This document shows positions 25,825 through 37,139 of a stretch of DNA of 64,000 bases, piece after piece (within the stretch, counting starts at the first letter, position 1; each line of letters opens with the position of its first letter). The notes below the pieces were generated by a model. That model did not search any database. It saw only the letters and a list, made by a program, of their open reading frames with translations, and was not told the DNA's origin. Source of the DNA: Bog-159 sp035499555 (GTDB lineage: Bacteria > Acidobacteriota > Terriglobia > Bryobacterales > Bryobacteraceae); NCBI GenBank assembly GCA_035499555.1, contig DATJYO010000090.1:124001-188000 (forward strand), in the 5' to 3' direction. The position numbers and the translations under genes are program-made.

Positions 25825-26234
25825 GCCGTCCCTCCGAAATAGTCTACGTACAGGTCCGGCGTTTCGTAGAGCCGTACGCTGTGCAACCGGGCGTTAGCCT
25901 GGAAGCGCGGCGCCAGGCGATTCCAGATGTCGATGGCGATATTCTCCGGTGTCGGAATCACGCGGTCGAATGGGGTGACTTCCCGATTCAGAAAGCGGTG
26001 GTCGTAGGCATCCACGACTTCGCGATTCAACAGATCCTTGAGCACCTTCAAATCCATCACCATGCCGGTGACCGGGTCGGGCGTGCCGGCCACAGTCACT
26101 TCCAGCAGATAGTTATGCCCGTGCCCGTGGGGATTGGCGGCGGCGCCGAACAGGGCGCGGTTCTCCTGGTCGGATAACTGCGGATTGCGGCAGACGTGAG
26201 AAGCCGAAAACTCCACTTTGCGGGTGATCAGCAT
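25821..26234 (-). CDS. 6-pyruvoyltetrahydropterin synthase/QueD-family protein B (keeps Asp-His, lacks Cys)
   Basis: A 137-residue paralog of the next gene. Zinc-ligand histidines (His13, His38, His40) and the pterin-anchoring Glu124 are kept. Here the catalytic Cys position is Ala (GAAANPHGHGH, residue 32), while the Asp-His pair is intact (YDHRFLN, residues 77-83). One unusual Cys15 lies next to the first zinc His. First gene of the ptps-ptps-folE operon, driven by a strong sigma-70-type promoter at 26281-26310. The losses in the two proteins are complementary; see findings. Confidence 0.9.
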   Translation of the reverse strand: MLITRKVEFSASHVCRNPQLSDQENRALFGAAANPHGHGHNYLLEVTVAGTPDPVTGMVMDLKVLKDLLNREVVDAYDHRFLNREVTPFDRVIPTPENIAIDIWNRLAPRFQANARLHSVRLYETPDLYVDYFGGTA

Positions 26235-26280
26235 GCGAACAGTCTATTGGATGCAGCAAAGAGACTGGAAGTACACTAAA

Positions 26281-26310
26281 ATTATAGTTTCCAGAGATGT
26301 CCAGCGTCAA
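26281..26310 (-). promoter_or_regulatory. Sigma-70-type promoter of the ptps-ptps-folE operon
   Basis: On the minus strand TTGACG (26310-26305) and a perfect TATAAT (26286-26281) are separated by 18 bases, giving an expected start near 26274 and a leader of about 40 bases. It overlaps the first codons of the divergent tlpA-like gene. Confidence 0.6.
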
Positions 26311-26818
26311 AATCGATCAAATCCTCAAAGGCGGGATCGTCCTGCTGTCCGCGGTGCTGGTGTTTGTGCTGTATACGTCGATTCACGAGCGCATTATCAG
26401 CGTGGGCGACACGGCGCCGCCATTCACGATCACCACAGATAATGGCCACACCATCACCGCCTCGAACTTCGGCGGCCGTCTGCTGGTGCTCAATTTCTGG
26501 GCCACCTGGTGCCAACCCTGCGTGGAAGAGGTGCCCTCGCTCGATCGCTTCGCGCAGGAGATGGCCGGTTCGGGTGTGGTGGTCCTGGGCGTCAGCATGG
26601 ATACCGACCCCAAGGCGTACCGCGCGTTTCTCGACCGCACGCACGTTTCCTTCATGACCGCTCGCGACCCGCAAGCCAAGATCAGCGCGGATTACGGCAC
26701 ATTCAAGTATCCGGAGTCCTACATCATCGACACCAAGGGCAAGGTGGTGCAAAAGATCATCGGCGCCACGAATTGGACCGACGGCACCATGGTGGATGCG
26801 GTAAAGTCGTTTCTGTAG
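26297..26818 (+). CDS. Membrane-anchored TlpA/ResA-like thioredoxin
   Basis: A 173-residue protein with an N-terminal membrane anchor (GGIVLLSAVLVFVLYTSI) and a periplasmic thioredoxin fold: NFWATWCQPCVEEVPSL holds the redox-active Cys-x2-Cys, followed by VVVLGVSMDT and the cis-Pro region KYPESYIID. It is predicted to reduce periplasmic disulfides, for example in cytochrome c maturation or other oxidised proteins. A TATAGT -10-like element ends 8 bases before the ATG and no ribosome-binding site is obvious. It is divergent from the pterin operon. Confidence 0.93.
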   Translation: MSSVKIDQILKGGIVLLSAVLVFVLYTSIHERIISVGDTAPPFTITTDNGHTITASNFGGRLLVLNFWATWCQPCVEEVPSLDRFAQEMAGSGVVVLGVSMDTDPKAYRAFLDRTHVSFMTARDPQAKISADYGTFKYPESYIIDTKGKVVQKIIGATNWTDGTMVDAVKSFL

Positions 26819-26836
26819 GGGCGGCTGCGGCCGCCC
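26819..26836. repeat. Small GC-rich hairpin between tlpA-like and glcD-like genes
   Basis: GGGCGGC and GCCGCCC pair around a TGCG loop directly after the tlpA-like stop. It ends 7 bases before the next ATG and has no U-tract. It could attenuate, or mask, the start of the downstream gene. Confidence 0.4.
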
Positions 26837-26843
26837 GGCAATT

Positions 26844-28283
26844 ATGCTTCCGAGCGCGGCTAAGCAGAAACTCATCACCCTGCTGGGACCTCGCGGATAT
26901 CTGGACCGTCCCGAAGATCTGGCGCTTTACGGCTACGATGGCAGCGTCGAGACCGGCCTTCCCGAGATCGTGGTTTTTCCCCGCGGCACCGCAGACGTAG
27001 CGGCTATCGTGAAAATCGCCGCGGAATACGGTGTGCCCGTCGTGGGACGCGGCGCGGGCACCGGGCTGAGCGGCGGCGCGATCCCGCGCGAGGGCGGCGT
27101 GATGGTGGCCTTCGCGCGCATGAACCGCATCCTGGAAATCGACGTGGAAAACGAGCGCGCGGTGGTCCAGCCGGGCGTCGTCAACCTGGACATCACCCTG
27201 GCGGTGCAAGCGCAGGGGTATTACTATGCGCCGGACCCATCCAGCCAGCGCGCCTGCACCATCGGCGGCAACGTGGCCGAGAACGCCGGCGGTCCGCACA
27301 CGCTGGCCTACGGCGTGACGACCAACCACGTGCTGGGGCTGGAGTGCGTGCTGCCGGACGGTACGGTCATCGCCACGGGCGGCAAAGAAGTCGACGCACC
27401 AGGATACGATCTCACCGGATTGCTGACCGGTTCGGAAGGCACCATGGCGCTGGTCACCAAGGTGGTCGTGCGCCTGATGCGCAAGCCGGAGATGGTGAAG
27501 ACCATCCTGGCCATTTACGACACGGCCGGTGTGGAGGATTGCGGCCGCACGGTGGCGGAGATCACCGCGCGGGCGATCGTGCCGGTGGCCGTCGAGATGC
27601 TCGATGGCGTCATGCTGCGTATGGTCGAGGAAGCCACGCACGCCGGGTATCCCCTGGACGCGGGAGCGGTCCTGTTGATCGAGTTGGAAGGCGTGCGGGA
27701 GACGGTGGAAGAGCAGGTCGCGCAGATCCAGGAGGTCTGCCGGACTTGCCGCGCGCGCGAAGTCCGCGTGGCGCGGACTCTGGAAGAACGCGAGTTGCTT
27801 TGGAAGGGCCGCAAGAACGCGTTCGGCGCGGTGGGCCGGGTCAGCCCGACCTACTACGTGCAGGATGGCGTAGTGCCGCGCACGCAGATCGCGCCGGCTT
27901 TGCGCGTCATAGCCGAAGTCGGCCGCAAGTACGGTCTCACCATCAGTAACATCTTCCATGCCGGCGACGGCAATCTGCATCCCATCATCCTGTTCGACGC
28001 GCGCAAGCCCGGCGATCTCGACAAAGCCCGGGCCGCCGGAGCCGAGATCCTGGACTTCTGCATCAGCGCCGGCGGATCCATTACCGGCGAACACGGCGTG
28101 GGGATGGAGAAGAACGAGTTGATGGATCGCCAGTTTCCCGCCGACACGCTGGACACGATGCGCCGCCTGAAACAACTGTTCGATCCGGGTCGCCGTCTGA
28201 ATCCGGGAAAGATGCTGCCCACCGGCAGGGGCTGCCTGGAGATCCGCCAACCGGCGCTGGGGTCCGCCAGCGTCCCCTATTAG
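26844..28283 (+). CDS. FAD-linked oxidase, glycolate oxidase GlcD-type
   Basis: A 479-residue flavoprotein oxidising 2-hydroxy acids (glycolate, D-lactate or similar). The FAD-binding PCMH domain shows PVVGRGAGTGLSGGA, VVQPGVVNLDITLAVQ and GGNVAENAGGPHTLAYGVT; the C-terminal cap has the catalytic FHAGDGNLHP and TGEHGVGMEKNEL. It is the usual length of GlcD. No glcE or glcF subunit follows, so it may act alone as a D-lactate dehydrogenase-like enzyme or use unlinked partners. There is no recognisable Shine-Dalgarno before the ATG. Confidence 0.92.
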   Translation: MLPSAAKQKLITLLGPRGYLDRPEDLALYGYDGSVETGLPEIVVFPRGTADVAAIVKIAAEYGVPVVGRGAGTGLSGGAIPREGGVMVAFARMNRILEIDVENERAVVQPGVVNLDITLAVQAQGYYYAPDPSSQRACTIGGNVAENAGGPHTLAYGVTTNHVLGLECVLPDGTVIATGGKEVDAPGYDLTGLLTGSEGTMALVTKVVVRLMRKPEMVKTILAIYDTAGVEDCGRTVAEITARAIVPVAVEMLDGVMLRMVEEATHAGYPLDAGAVLLIELEGVRETVEEQVAQIQEVCRTCRAREVRVARTLEERELLWKGRKNAFGAVGRVSPTYYVQDGVVPRTQIAPALRVIAEVGRKYGLTISNIFHAGDGNLHPIILFDARKPGDLDKARAAGAEILDFCISAGGSITGEHGVGMEKNELMDRQFPADTLDTMRRLKQLFDPGRRLNPGKMLPTGRGCLEIRQPALGSASVPY

Positions 28284-28329
28284 TCCCCCGGGATCGGAGA
28301 ACTCCGGCCGCGCTGCGCCACTCCTATCA

Positions 28330-29829
28330 GTGGCGTTACCGACCGTCCCCGCCGATACCCAGGCCGCCATCGAACGATTCCTGCAATCTTCCCGGCGGCC
28401 GGCGCTCATGGAACCCGGCGAGCCGCTCCTGCCCTTACAGGCGGACAACTTCACCCTGCAGTTGCGCAGTTCGCGCCTGACGTTGCAAGCCTGGGACGAT
28501 ACGCGCAACCTGGTACGCCGCGTCACAGGCGTGGCGCGCGAGGCGCACGGAAGGCTGGAACTGATTGTCGAGCGCTTTGCGCGCAAAGAGGGCCGCGTCT
28601 TCCTGATCGATATGGCGCGCCCTTCCAGTCAGGATTTCGAACGCCGTAGCGAGCGCCTGGTCTTCCGCGAGCGCTTCCGGCAGTTCCTCACCCGCCAGTT
28701 CGCCGATTGGACCCTGGCCGAGATCAGCGCCGAGCCGAACCTGGAAGCCAGCCTCTCGCCCAGCTACCCGCGCGCTTTGCTGCGGCGCGGGCAAAGCGCC
28801 TGGGCGGCCATCGGCGCGCCGCCGGAGAGCGACCCGTCCGGATTGCTCACCTTCGGGCTGATCTGGTTGGATTACCTGCGCCGCCGCGAGAAACGCGTGG
28901 CCGTCGAAGGCTTGGCTCTCTACGTGCCGCGCGGGCACGAACGGCAGACCAGCCTGCGCCTGCCATGGCTGAACGATGAGGCCGCGCGCTACGCGTTGTT
29001 TGCCTACGACGAGCACGACTTCGCCGTGCACATCGATCCGCGGGATTTCGGCAATGTGGATACGCGCGTGGAGGTCTGCCGCAAACCCGCGCCTTTGGGG
29101 GCCTTCGAGCGTCTCGCGGCGGCGCCCGAAGTGGAGCGCGTAGCGCGTCACGATGGCGCAGTCAGCCTGCGCGTGCGCGGCGTGGAGTTCGCCCAGGTTT
29201 CCGGCGACGGCGCGCGTTTCGGGCTGGCGCAGCGCACCACGGCCGGTGCGCACCATTTGCCGGAGATCGAGCGGCTGGCCCGGGATTTGGCCGAGCGCCG
29301 GGCGCCGGATGCCGGCGATCGCGATCATCCGCTCTACCGGCAGAATCCGGAAGCCTGGCTCGAATCGCAGGTGCGCGCCCAGATTCAAGTAGTCCATGCG
29401 CCGCTCGAGCCGTCACCGGTCTACGATCAGGTCCCGGCGTTTGCCGGCGGCGCCCGCGGCGTGCTGGATCTGCTGGCGGTGGAGAGGTCCGGCCGCCTGG
29501 CCGTGCTGGAACTGAAAGCGACCGCCGATCTGCAACTGCCGCTGCAGGCGCTCGATTACTGGCTGCGCGTGAAGTGGCATCTGGACCGCGATGAGTTTAC
29601 GCCCAACGGCTACTTCCCGGGGGTCCAGCTACGGCCGGAACCGCCGCGCCTCTTCCTGGTCTCGCCGGCGCTCGAGTTCCACCCGGCGACGGAAACGATT
29701 TTGAGCTTCTTTTCACCGGCCATCGAGGTGGAGCGTGTGGGTGTCGGGGTAGAATGGCGTAGGGGGCTGCGCGTGATGTTCCGCTTGCGCGGCGCCGAGC
29801 GGCCCGGTGATCCATGCTCCGATATCTGA
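28330..29829 (+). CDS. Uncharacterised protein with C-terminal RecB-type PD-(D/E)XK motif
   Basis: A 499-residue protein starting at GTG. The first about 340 residues match no family I recognise and are Arg- and Glu-rich. The C-terminal part has a nuclease-like signature in the right order and spacing: Asp380 in GVLDLLAV, Glu394-x-Lys396 in AVLELKAT, and Gln406-x3-Tyr410 in LQALDYW, the last being the RecB-family QxxxY motif. Probable role: DNA cleavage or binding, or a nuclease-fold protein without activity. It overlaps the following DUF697 gene by 16 bases, so the two are probably expressed together. Confidence 0.7.
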   Translation: MALPTVPADTQAAIERFLQSSRRPALMEPGEPLLPLQADNFTLQLRSSRLTLQAWDDTRNLVRRVTGVAREAHGRLELIVERFARKEGRVFLIDMARPSSQDFERRSERLVFRERFRQFLTRQFADWTLAEISAEPNLEASLSPSYPRALLRRGQSAWAAIGAPPESDPSGLLTFGLIWLDYLRRREKRVAVEGLALYVPRGHERQTSLRLPWLNDEAARYALFAYDEHDFAVHIDPRDFGNVDTRVEVCRKPAPLGAFERLAAAPEVERVARHDGAVSLRVRGVEFAQVSGDGARFGLAQRTTAGAHHLPEIERLARDLAERRAPDAGDRDHPLYRQNPEAWLESQVRAQIQVVHAPLEPSPVYDQVPAFAGGARGVLDLLAVERSGRLAVLELKATADLQLPLQALDYWLRVKWHLDRDEFTPNGYFPGVQLRPEPPRLFLVSPALEFHPATETILSFFSPAIEVERVGVGVEWRRGLRVMFRLRGAERPGDPCSDI

Positions 29830-30677
29830 AACAAGCCAAATCCGCCATCGCGATGCTGAGCCCGGAGGAGGTGCGCGCACGCGCGGAACGCCCGCTGATC
29901 GTGGGACTGGTGGCCGAGGGCAGTCCTGCCTATGCCGACATCGAAGACTTCCTCATGCCTTCCGCGGTCACTCACGACAAGCGCATGCAGGTGATGCAGT
30001 CCGTCTATCGCGCATCGGACGCCGGCATCCCTTCGAAGTACGACCTGGTGCTTTACCAGCAGGGACTGCCGTGCCCTTCGACGGCCTTCACCTTTTTCCA
30101 GGACGACCCGGAGCGCACGGTGAATGAGATCTTGACGGCTCGCGAAGATCTATGGCTGGTGCTGGCGCGCAGTTTTCACCCGTTCCGCAAACCGGTGGTG
30201 GATCGCGTGGTCAATACGGTCGCCCGCGAAAACGCCGTCTTCGCCGTCGCCAGCGCGCTGCCGAACGTGATTCCGAATCTGCTGGAGTTGCCGTGGGCCT
30301 TGGGAGAGTTCGCTTCGGACACGGCGTTCATCACCATGAACCAGGTGCGCATGGCCTTTCTGGTGGCGGCGGCCAGCGATAAGAAGGTGGGCTACAGCGA
30401 ACAGCTCGCCGAGCTGGTTTCGATCGCCGCCGGGGCCTTCGGCTGGCGCGCCCTGGCGCGCGAGCTGGTGGGATTCATCCCCCTCGGCGGCGGTCTGATT
30501 CCCAAGGGCGCCATCGCCTACGCGGCGACCTACGTGCTCGGGAAAGGCCTGGAGCACTATCATGGGGTCGGCTACGGCTACACGCGCAGCCAGCGGCGCG
30601 CGGTGTACCAGGTGGCTTACGACCGTGGAAAGGAACTGGTGGACGCGGTCCTGCGCAAACACGAGGCGACGTCCTGA
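29814..30677 (+). CDS. DUF697/YcjF-like membrane-associated protein
   Basis: A 287-residue protein. The second half (about residues 150-260) resembles DUF697, found in YcjF-like proteins and at the C-termini of some GTPases: FITMNQVRMAFLVAAASDKK, GWRALARELVGFIPLGGG and IPKGAIAYAATYVLGKGLE. Hydrophobic hairpin-like segments suggest membrane association. The N-terminal part (SPEEVRARAERPLIVGLV) is a variable alpha/beta region without a complete P-loop. Overlaps the nuclease-like gene by 16 bases and is convergent with the BNR protein gene. Confidence 0.7.
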   Translation: MLRYLKQAKSAIAMLSPEEVRARAERPLIVGLVAEGSPAYADIEDFLMPSAVTHDKRMQVMQSVYRASDAGIPSKYDLVLYQQGLPCPSTAFTFFQDDPERTVNEILTAREDLWLVLARSFHPFRKPVVDRVVNTVARENAVFAVASALPNVIPNLLELPWALGEFASDTAFITMNQVRMAFLVAAASDKKVGYSEQLAELVSIAAGAFGWRALARELVGFIPLGGGLIPKGAIAYAATYVLGKGLEHYHGVGYGYTRSQRRAVYQVAYDRGKELVDAVLRKHEATS

Positions 30678-30704
30678 TAGCGCTGGCCGGAGAGGGCGCC
30701 GCGC

Positions 30705-33839
<3,135 letters not shown>

Positions 33840-33859
33840 AGCAGCGTATGATACATCAC

Positions 33860-33888
33860 TTCAGCGAGGCTCCGCGCCGGGCTATAAT
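33860..33888 (+). promoter_or_regulatory. Putative promoter of the decayed SRPBCC gene and zinc-ribbon gene
   Basis: TTCAGC (33860-33865, 3/6 match) and a perfect TATAAT (33883-33888) are 17 bases apart. The start of transcription would be near 33895, just before the first recognisable codons of the SRPBCC remnant. Confidence 0.4.
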
Positions 33889-33900
33889 GGAAATTCAATC

Positions 33901-34245
33901 GTTAAGTGGATCTTATTATCTGCTATATGCGGAGTGTCGCTGGATCTCCTCGTCGGGTGGCTGCTCCATTGGGGCGCCTCGCCTGGCTGGAGAAGAACCA
34001 CGCATTGGTGCTGGGCGGCGATGGTATTCCCGAGCGCCGTATCCCTCCCACGACCTGGGCTTTCGTGTTGGAACCGAGCGGGGAAAAGACGCGTTTTTTT
34101 GGTGCGCTGGCGTTCCCGGACGCCCCGCACGTTGTATGATGTCATTTTCAGCAAGCATCTCCTGGAACCGATCCACTTCCTCATGGAACGCAAAATGCTT
34201 CTTGGTATACGCCAACGAGCCGAATCCCAGATTGGAGTTAGCTAA
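33901..34245 (+). pseudogene. Decayed SRPBCC-family protein (internal deletion plus frameshift)
   Basis: Three pieces of one protein can be joined. An N-terminal membrane-helix piece (KWILLSAICGVSLDLLV then LLHWGAS) reads in one frame. A middle piece (LEKNHALVLGG, TTWAFVLEPSGEKTR) reads in the next frame. The C-terminal piece (FLVRWRSRT, HLLEPIHFLMERKMLLGI, RQRAE) returns to the first frame. The last jump lies at a run of seven T at 34094-34100; six T would restore reading. Between the first and second pieces roughly 100 codons of the usual SRPBCC domain are missing. The C-terminal LEPxHFxMERKML signature is what I recognise of these membrane-anchored SRPBCC proteins. The start codon is not evident. 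Confidence 0.55.
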
Positions 34246-34253
34246 GGTTTCTT

Positions 34254-34430
34254 ATGCGTGAAATTGCTCAAACCAGTCCCGAACCCGGCCTGTATCGATG
34301 CGCCACATGCGGCGCCGAGGTTCATGTGCAAGCTGGGGAATCATTCCCTTCATGCCCCGGTCAGGATCACACGCCCAGATGGGTTCTCATCGAGGACCGC
34401 ATGCTGGCCGTGGCCGGCTCGGCCCGCTAA
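34254..34430 (+). CDS. Small zinc-ribbon protein (58 residues)
   Basis: A short gene starting 8 bases after the SRPBCC remnant. The protein reads MREIAQTSPEPGLYRCATC at its start; the Cys-x2-Cys of YRCATCG is followed about 15 residues later by FPSCPGQDH with a Cys and His, giving a rubredoxin- or zinc-ribbon-like metal site. Similar tiny 'PGxYxCxxC' proteins are found in many bacteria without known function. No Shine-Dalgarno is obvious. The supporting facts are an intact frame, the metal-binding pattern and the plausible promoter at 33860. Confidence 0.65.
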   Translation: MREIAQTSPEPGLYRCATCGAEVHVQAGESFPSCPGQDHTPRWVLIEDRMLAVAGSAR

Positions 34431-34445
34431 GTAGAGCCCTTTTCG

Positions 34446-37133
34446 CTACTCGTGCCGCAAAGCTTCTATGGGGGCGATGGTCGCCGCCCGGCGCGCGGGC
34501 AGGAACGCGGCCGACACCCCGATCGCCATCAGGACGATCGCTGTCAGAACGAGTGTGAGCGGATCGTCCGGCTGGATGCCGTATAGCAGCGAGGCGCTGA
34601 CGCGTCCGGCTGCCAGCGATAACGGCAGGCCGATGGACAGGCCGATCGCAATGAGCAGCAACCCGTCACCCAGCACCAGCCAGGCGATCCTCGCCGGAGC
34701 CGCTCCCAGCGCGATGCGCAGCCCGATCTCGGCGGTGCGCCGCGCCACTCCGTAGGCCATCACGCCATAGATGCCGATGGCCGCCAGCATCAAAGCCAGG
34801 CCGCCAAAGAATTCGCTCAATGCGGCGACCGCGCGCTCCGCGAAAATGGAATCGTCCACGCGTTCGCTCAGCGTGCGCGGATCGGTCAGGGCCACTTCCG
34901 GATCGATCTGGCTCAGCACGCGGCGAATCTCCGGAAACAGCGTCCGGGAAGGAAGCTGCGACTGTACGAGCAGCGTGGGATCGAATTCCGTCTCGGTGAC
35001 GTCGTGGCCCAGCGGCAGGTACACGGTGGCTTTGGCGGCGGTCTTCAGACCCTCGTGCAAAATGTCGGGAGCCAGCCCGACAATGTAGGTCGGGTCGCCG
35101 CCTTCGGGTTTGGCATCGTCGAAACTGAGGATGCGGCCTGTCGGATCGCGGAGCCCGGGAAAGAACTCGCGCAGGAAGGCTGCGTTGACCACCGCGATCT
35201 TGCGCGTGGCCCGCATGTCGCCCTGGTCGAATTCCCGGCCCGTCACCAGGCGGGTTCCGATGGTTCGGAAGTACGCGGGGCCGACACCTTGAATATCCAC
35301 CTCGACCCCCTCCCTGGCGGTGCGCGCCGAGCCCGGCACGCGGATACCGGCGCTCCAGGAGCCGCCGCGGTACGGGCCGGGGGCGCCGTAGCTGAACGAT
35401 GTCACGCCGGGCAGCGCGGCGATGCGGGCGCCCAGCAGTTCGCGGTGCCTAGCCTTGTCGGCGCGCTTCCAGGCGCGCGGAAAGTCGAGGTCGAACGTAG
35501 CCACGTTGCGCGCGGTGAACCCGGGATGGATGGCGCGCAGGCCGGCGAGCGAGCGCGCGAACAGCGCGGCGGTCACCACCAGCACCACGGACAGCGCCAC
35601 CTGTACCACGACCAGCGTTCGGCGGATGCCGGCCCGCGCCGCGCCGCCGGTCTGCTGCGATCCGCCGTCTTTCAACGCGGCCGCGGGATCCAGCGCGGTT
35701 GCGCGCACGGCCGGCGCGAGTCCGAACAGAATCGCCGAGAGGACCGAGATTCCCAAAGTGAAAGCGAGCACGGTGGCGTCCGGCGTAATGGTGAACGCGT
35801 CGCCGGCGGCCGCCGGCAGGAACAGCAGCAGGTAGCGCGCGCCCCAGGCCGCGAACGCCAGGCCCAAGGCGCTTCCCAGCAGCGCGAGCAGCAGGCTCTC
35901 CATCAGCAACTGGCGCATCAGACGCGCCCGGGTGGCGCCCAGCGAGAATCGCATGGCGATCTCCCGGCTGCGCGCGGCGCCCCGTGCGATCAACAGGTTC
36001 GCGACATTGGCGCAGGCGATCAACAGCACCAGGCCCACGGCGGCCATCAGGATGGTGAGCGGCTTGCCGAACGCGTCGCGCAGCGTGGAAAGGCCTACCC
36101 CCGCATCGTGTACCTCGATCTTCTGATCCAGGGCCCATTTGCCGAATGCCGTGTTGCGCTGCCGGCCGTAGACGCTCGTCAGGTATTGCTGCATGATGGT
36201 GTTGGCCGCGGCCTGCATGCGGGAGCGCGGTATCTCAGGCCGGCGGCGCGCCATGATCCAGATCCAGTGCATGCCCGGCTGCATGATGTCGCCGCGGGCC
36301 ATCATGGCGGGCACCCACACGTCGGCGCGGTTCTCCACTTCGACGCCGTGAAAACCCGGCGCGGCCACGCCGATCACCGTCAGGGGCTGCTCATCCACGT
36401 GCAGCACGCGGCCGAGGATGCCCGGGTCCATGCCCAGCCGGGTGCGCCAGAAATCGTAGCTCAGGATCGCCAGCGGGTGGGCGTGAGGCGTACGGTTGTC
36501 GTCTTCGGTGAAGAGGCGGCCCATGGCCGGCTTCACGCCCAGCACCTCGAAGTAGTTGCCGGAGACCATCTCCTGCCGCGCGTAGTCGACGCGGGTGGCG
36601 TGGCCGGCGTCGAATCGTACTTCGTGCGAGCCGCTGCGGGCCAACACGCCGCTGAACAGATCGCTGCGCTTGCGGAACTCCAGGTACAGCGGATAAGAGG
36701 CGTAGCCTTTGCCCCAGCCGCCGGTGCGGTAGAGATTCACCAACTGCTCCGGTTCTTCCACCGGGAGCATGTGGAGCATGAGCGCGTTGACGAACGAGAA
36801 GATCGCGGTGTTGGCGCCGATCCCCAGCGCCAGCGACAGAACGGCGGCGGCGGTAAAGGCCGGATTGTGGCGGAGTCCGCGCAGCCCGTGGCGCAGGTCC
36901 CGCGTCAGGCTCTCGATCCACGGAATCGCGCGCCGGTCGCGATACTCCTCTTTCATCTGGTCGATGCCGCCGAATTCGCGGCGGGCGGCCGCGCGCGCGG
37001 CAGCGGCGTCGAGGCCCTGCGCGCGCAGTTCGGCGGCGCGCATGGCGAGGTGCGTCTCCACCTCTTCGTTCAACTCGCGCTCCGACCGGGCGGCGGAGAA
37101 CAGCGCACGGAAACGGCTCCACAGTGTACGCAT
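34446..37133 (-). CDS. ADOP-type (Acidobacterial duplicated orphan permease) MacB/FtsX-like protein
   Basis: An 895-residue ABC-transporter permease without a cognate ATPase nearby. The N-terminus has the typical small cytoplasmic region (ARSERELNEEVETHLAMRAA and AAARREFGGIDQMKEEYRD), then a first FtsX unit with a membrane helix (AAVLSLALGIGANTAIFSFV) and a large periplasmic MacB-like domain, then helices (LTILMAAVGLVLLIACANVA; RARLMRQLLMESLLLALLGS). A second periplasmic domain and FtsX unit follow (GLALMLAAIGIYGVMAYGVA; ALGAAPARIAWLVLGDGLLL). The duplicated layout and the N-terminal segment match the ADOP family of this phylum. The PadR-like gene 6 bases upstream presumably controls it. Confidence 0.93.
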   Translation of the reverse strand: MRTLWSRFRALFSAARSERELNEEVETHLAMRAAELRAQGLDAAAARAAARREFGGIDQMKEEYRDRRAIPWIESLTRDLRHGLRGLRHNPAFTAAAVLSLALGIGANTAIFSFVNALMLHMLPVEEPEQLVNLYRTGGWGKGYASYPLYLEFRKRSDLFSGVLARSGSHEVRFDAGHATRVDYARQEMVSGNYFEVLGVKPAMGRLFTEDDNRTPHAHPLAILSYDFWRTRLGMDPGILGRVLHVDEQPLTVIGVAAPGFHGVEVENRADVWVPAMMARGDIMQPGMHWIWIMARRRPEIPRSRMQAAANTIMQQYLTSVYGRQRNTAFGKWALDQKIEVHDAGVGLSTLRDAFGKPLTILMAAVGLVLLIACANVANLLIARGAARSREIAMRFSLGATRARLMRQLLMESLLLALLGSALGLAFAAWGARYLLLFLPAAAGDAFTITPDATVLAFTLGISVLSAILFGLAPAVRATALDPAAALKDGGSQQTGGAARAGIRRTLVVVQVALSVVLVVTAALFARSLAGLRAIHPGFTARNVATFDLDFPRAWKRADKARHRELLGARIAALPGVTSFSYGAPGPYRGGSWSAGIRVPGSARTAREGVEVDIQGVGPAYFRTIGTRLVTGREFDQGDMRATRKIAVVNAAFLREFFPGLRDPTGRILSFDDAKPEGGDPTYIVGLAPDILHEGLKTAAKATVYLPLGHDVTETEFDPTLLVQSQLPSRTLFPEIRRVLSQIDPEVALTDPRTLSERVDDSIFAERAVAALSEFFGGLALMLAAIGIYGVMAYGVARRTAEIGLRIALGAAPARIAWLVLGDGLLLIAIGLSIGLPLSLAAGRVSASLLYGIQPDDPLTLVLTAIVLMAIGVSAAFLPARRAATIAPIEALRHE

Positions 37134-37139
37134 GGCGGT

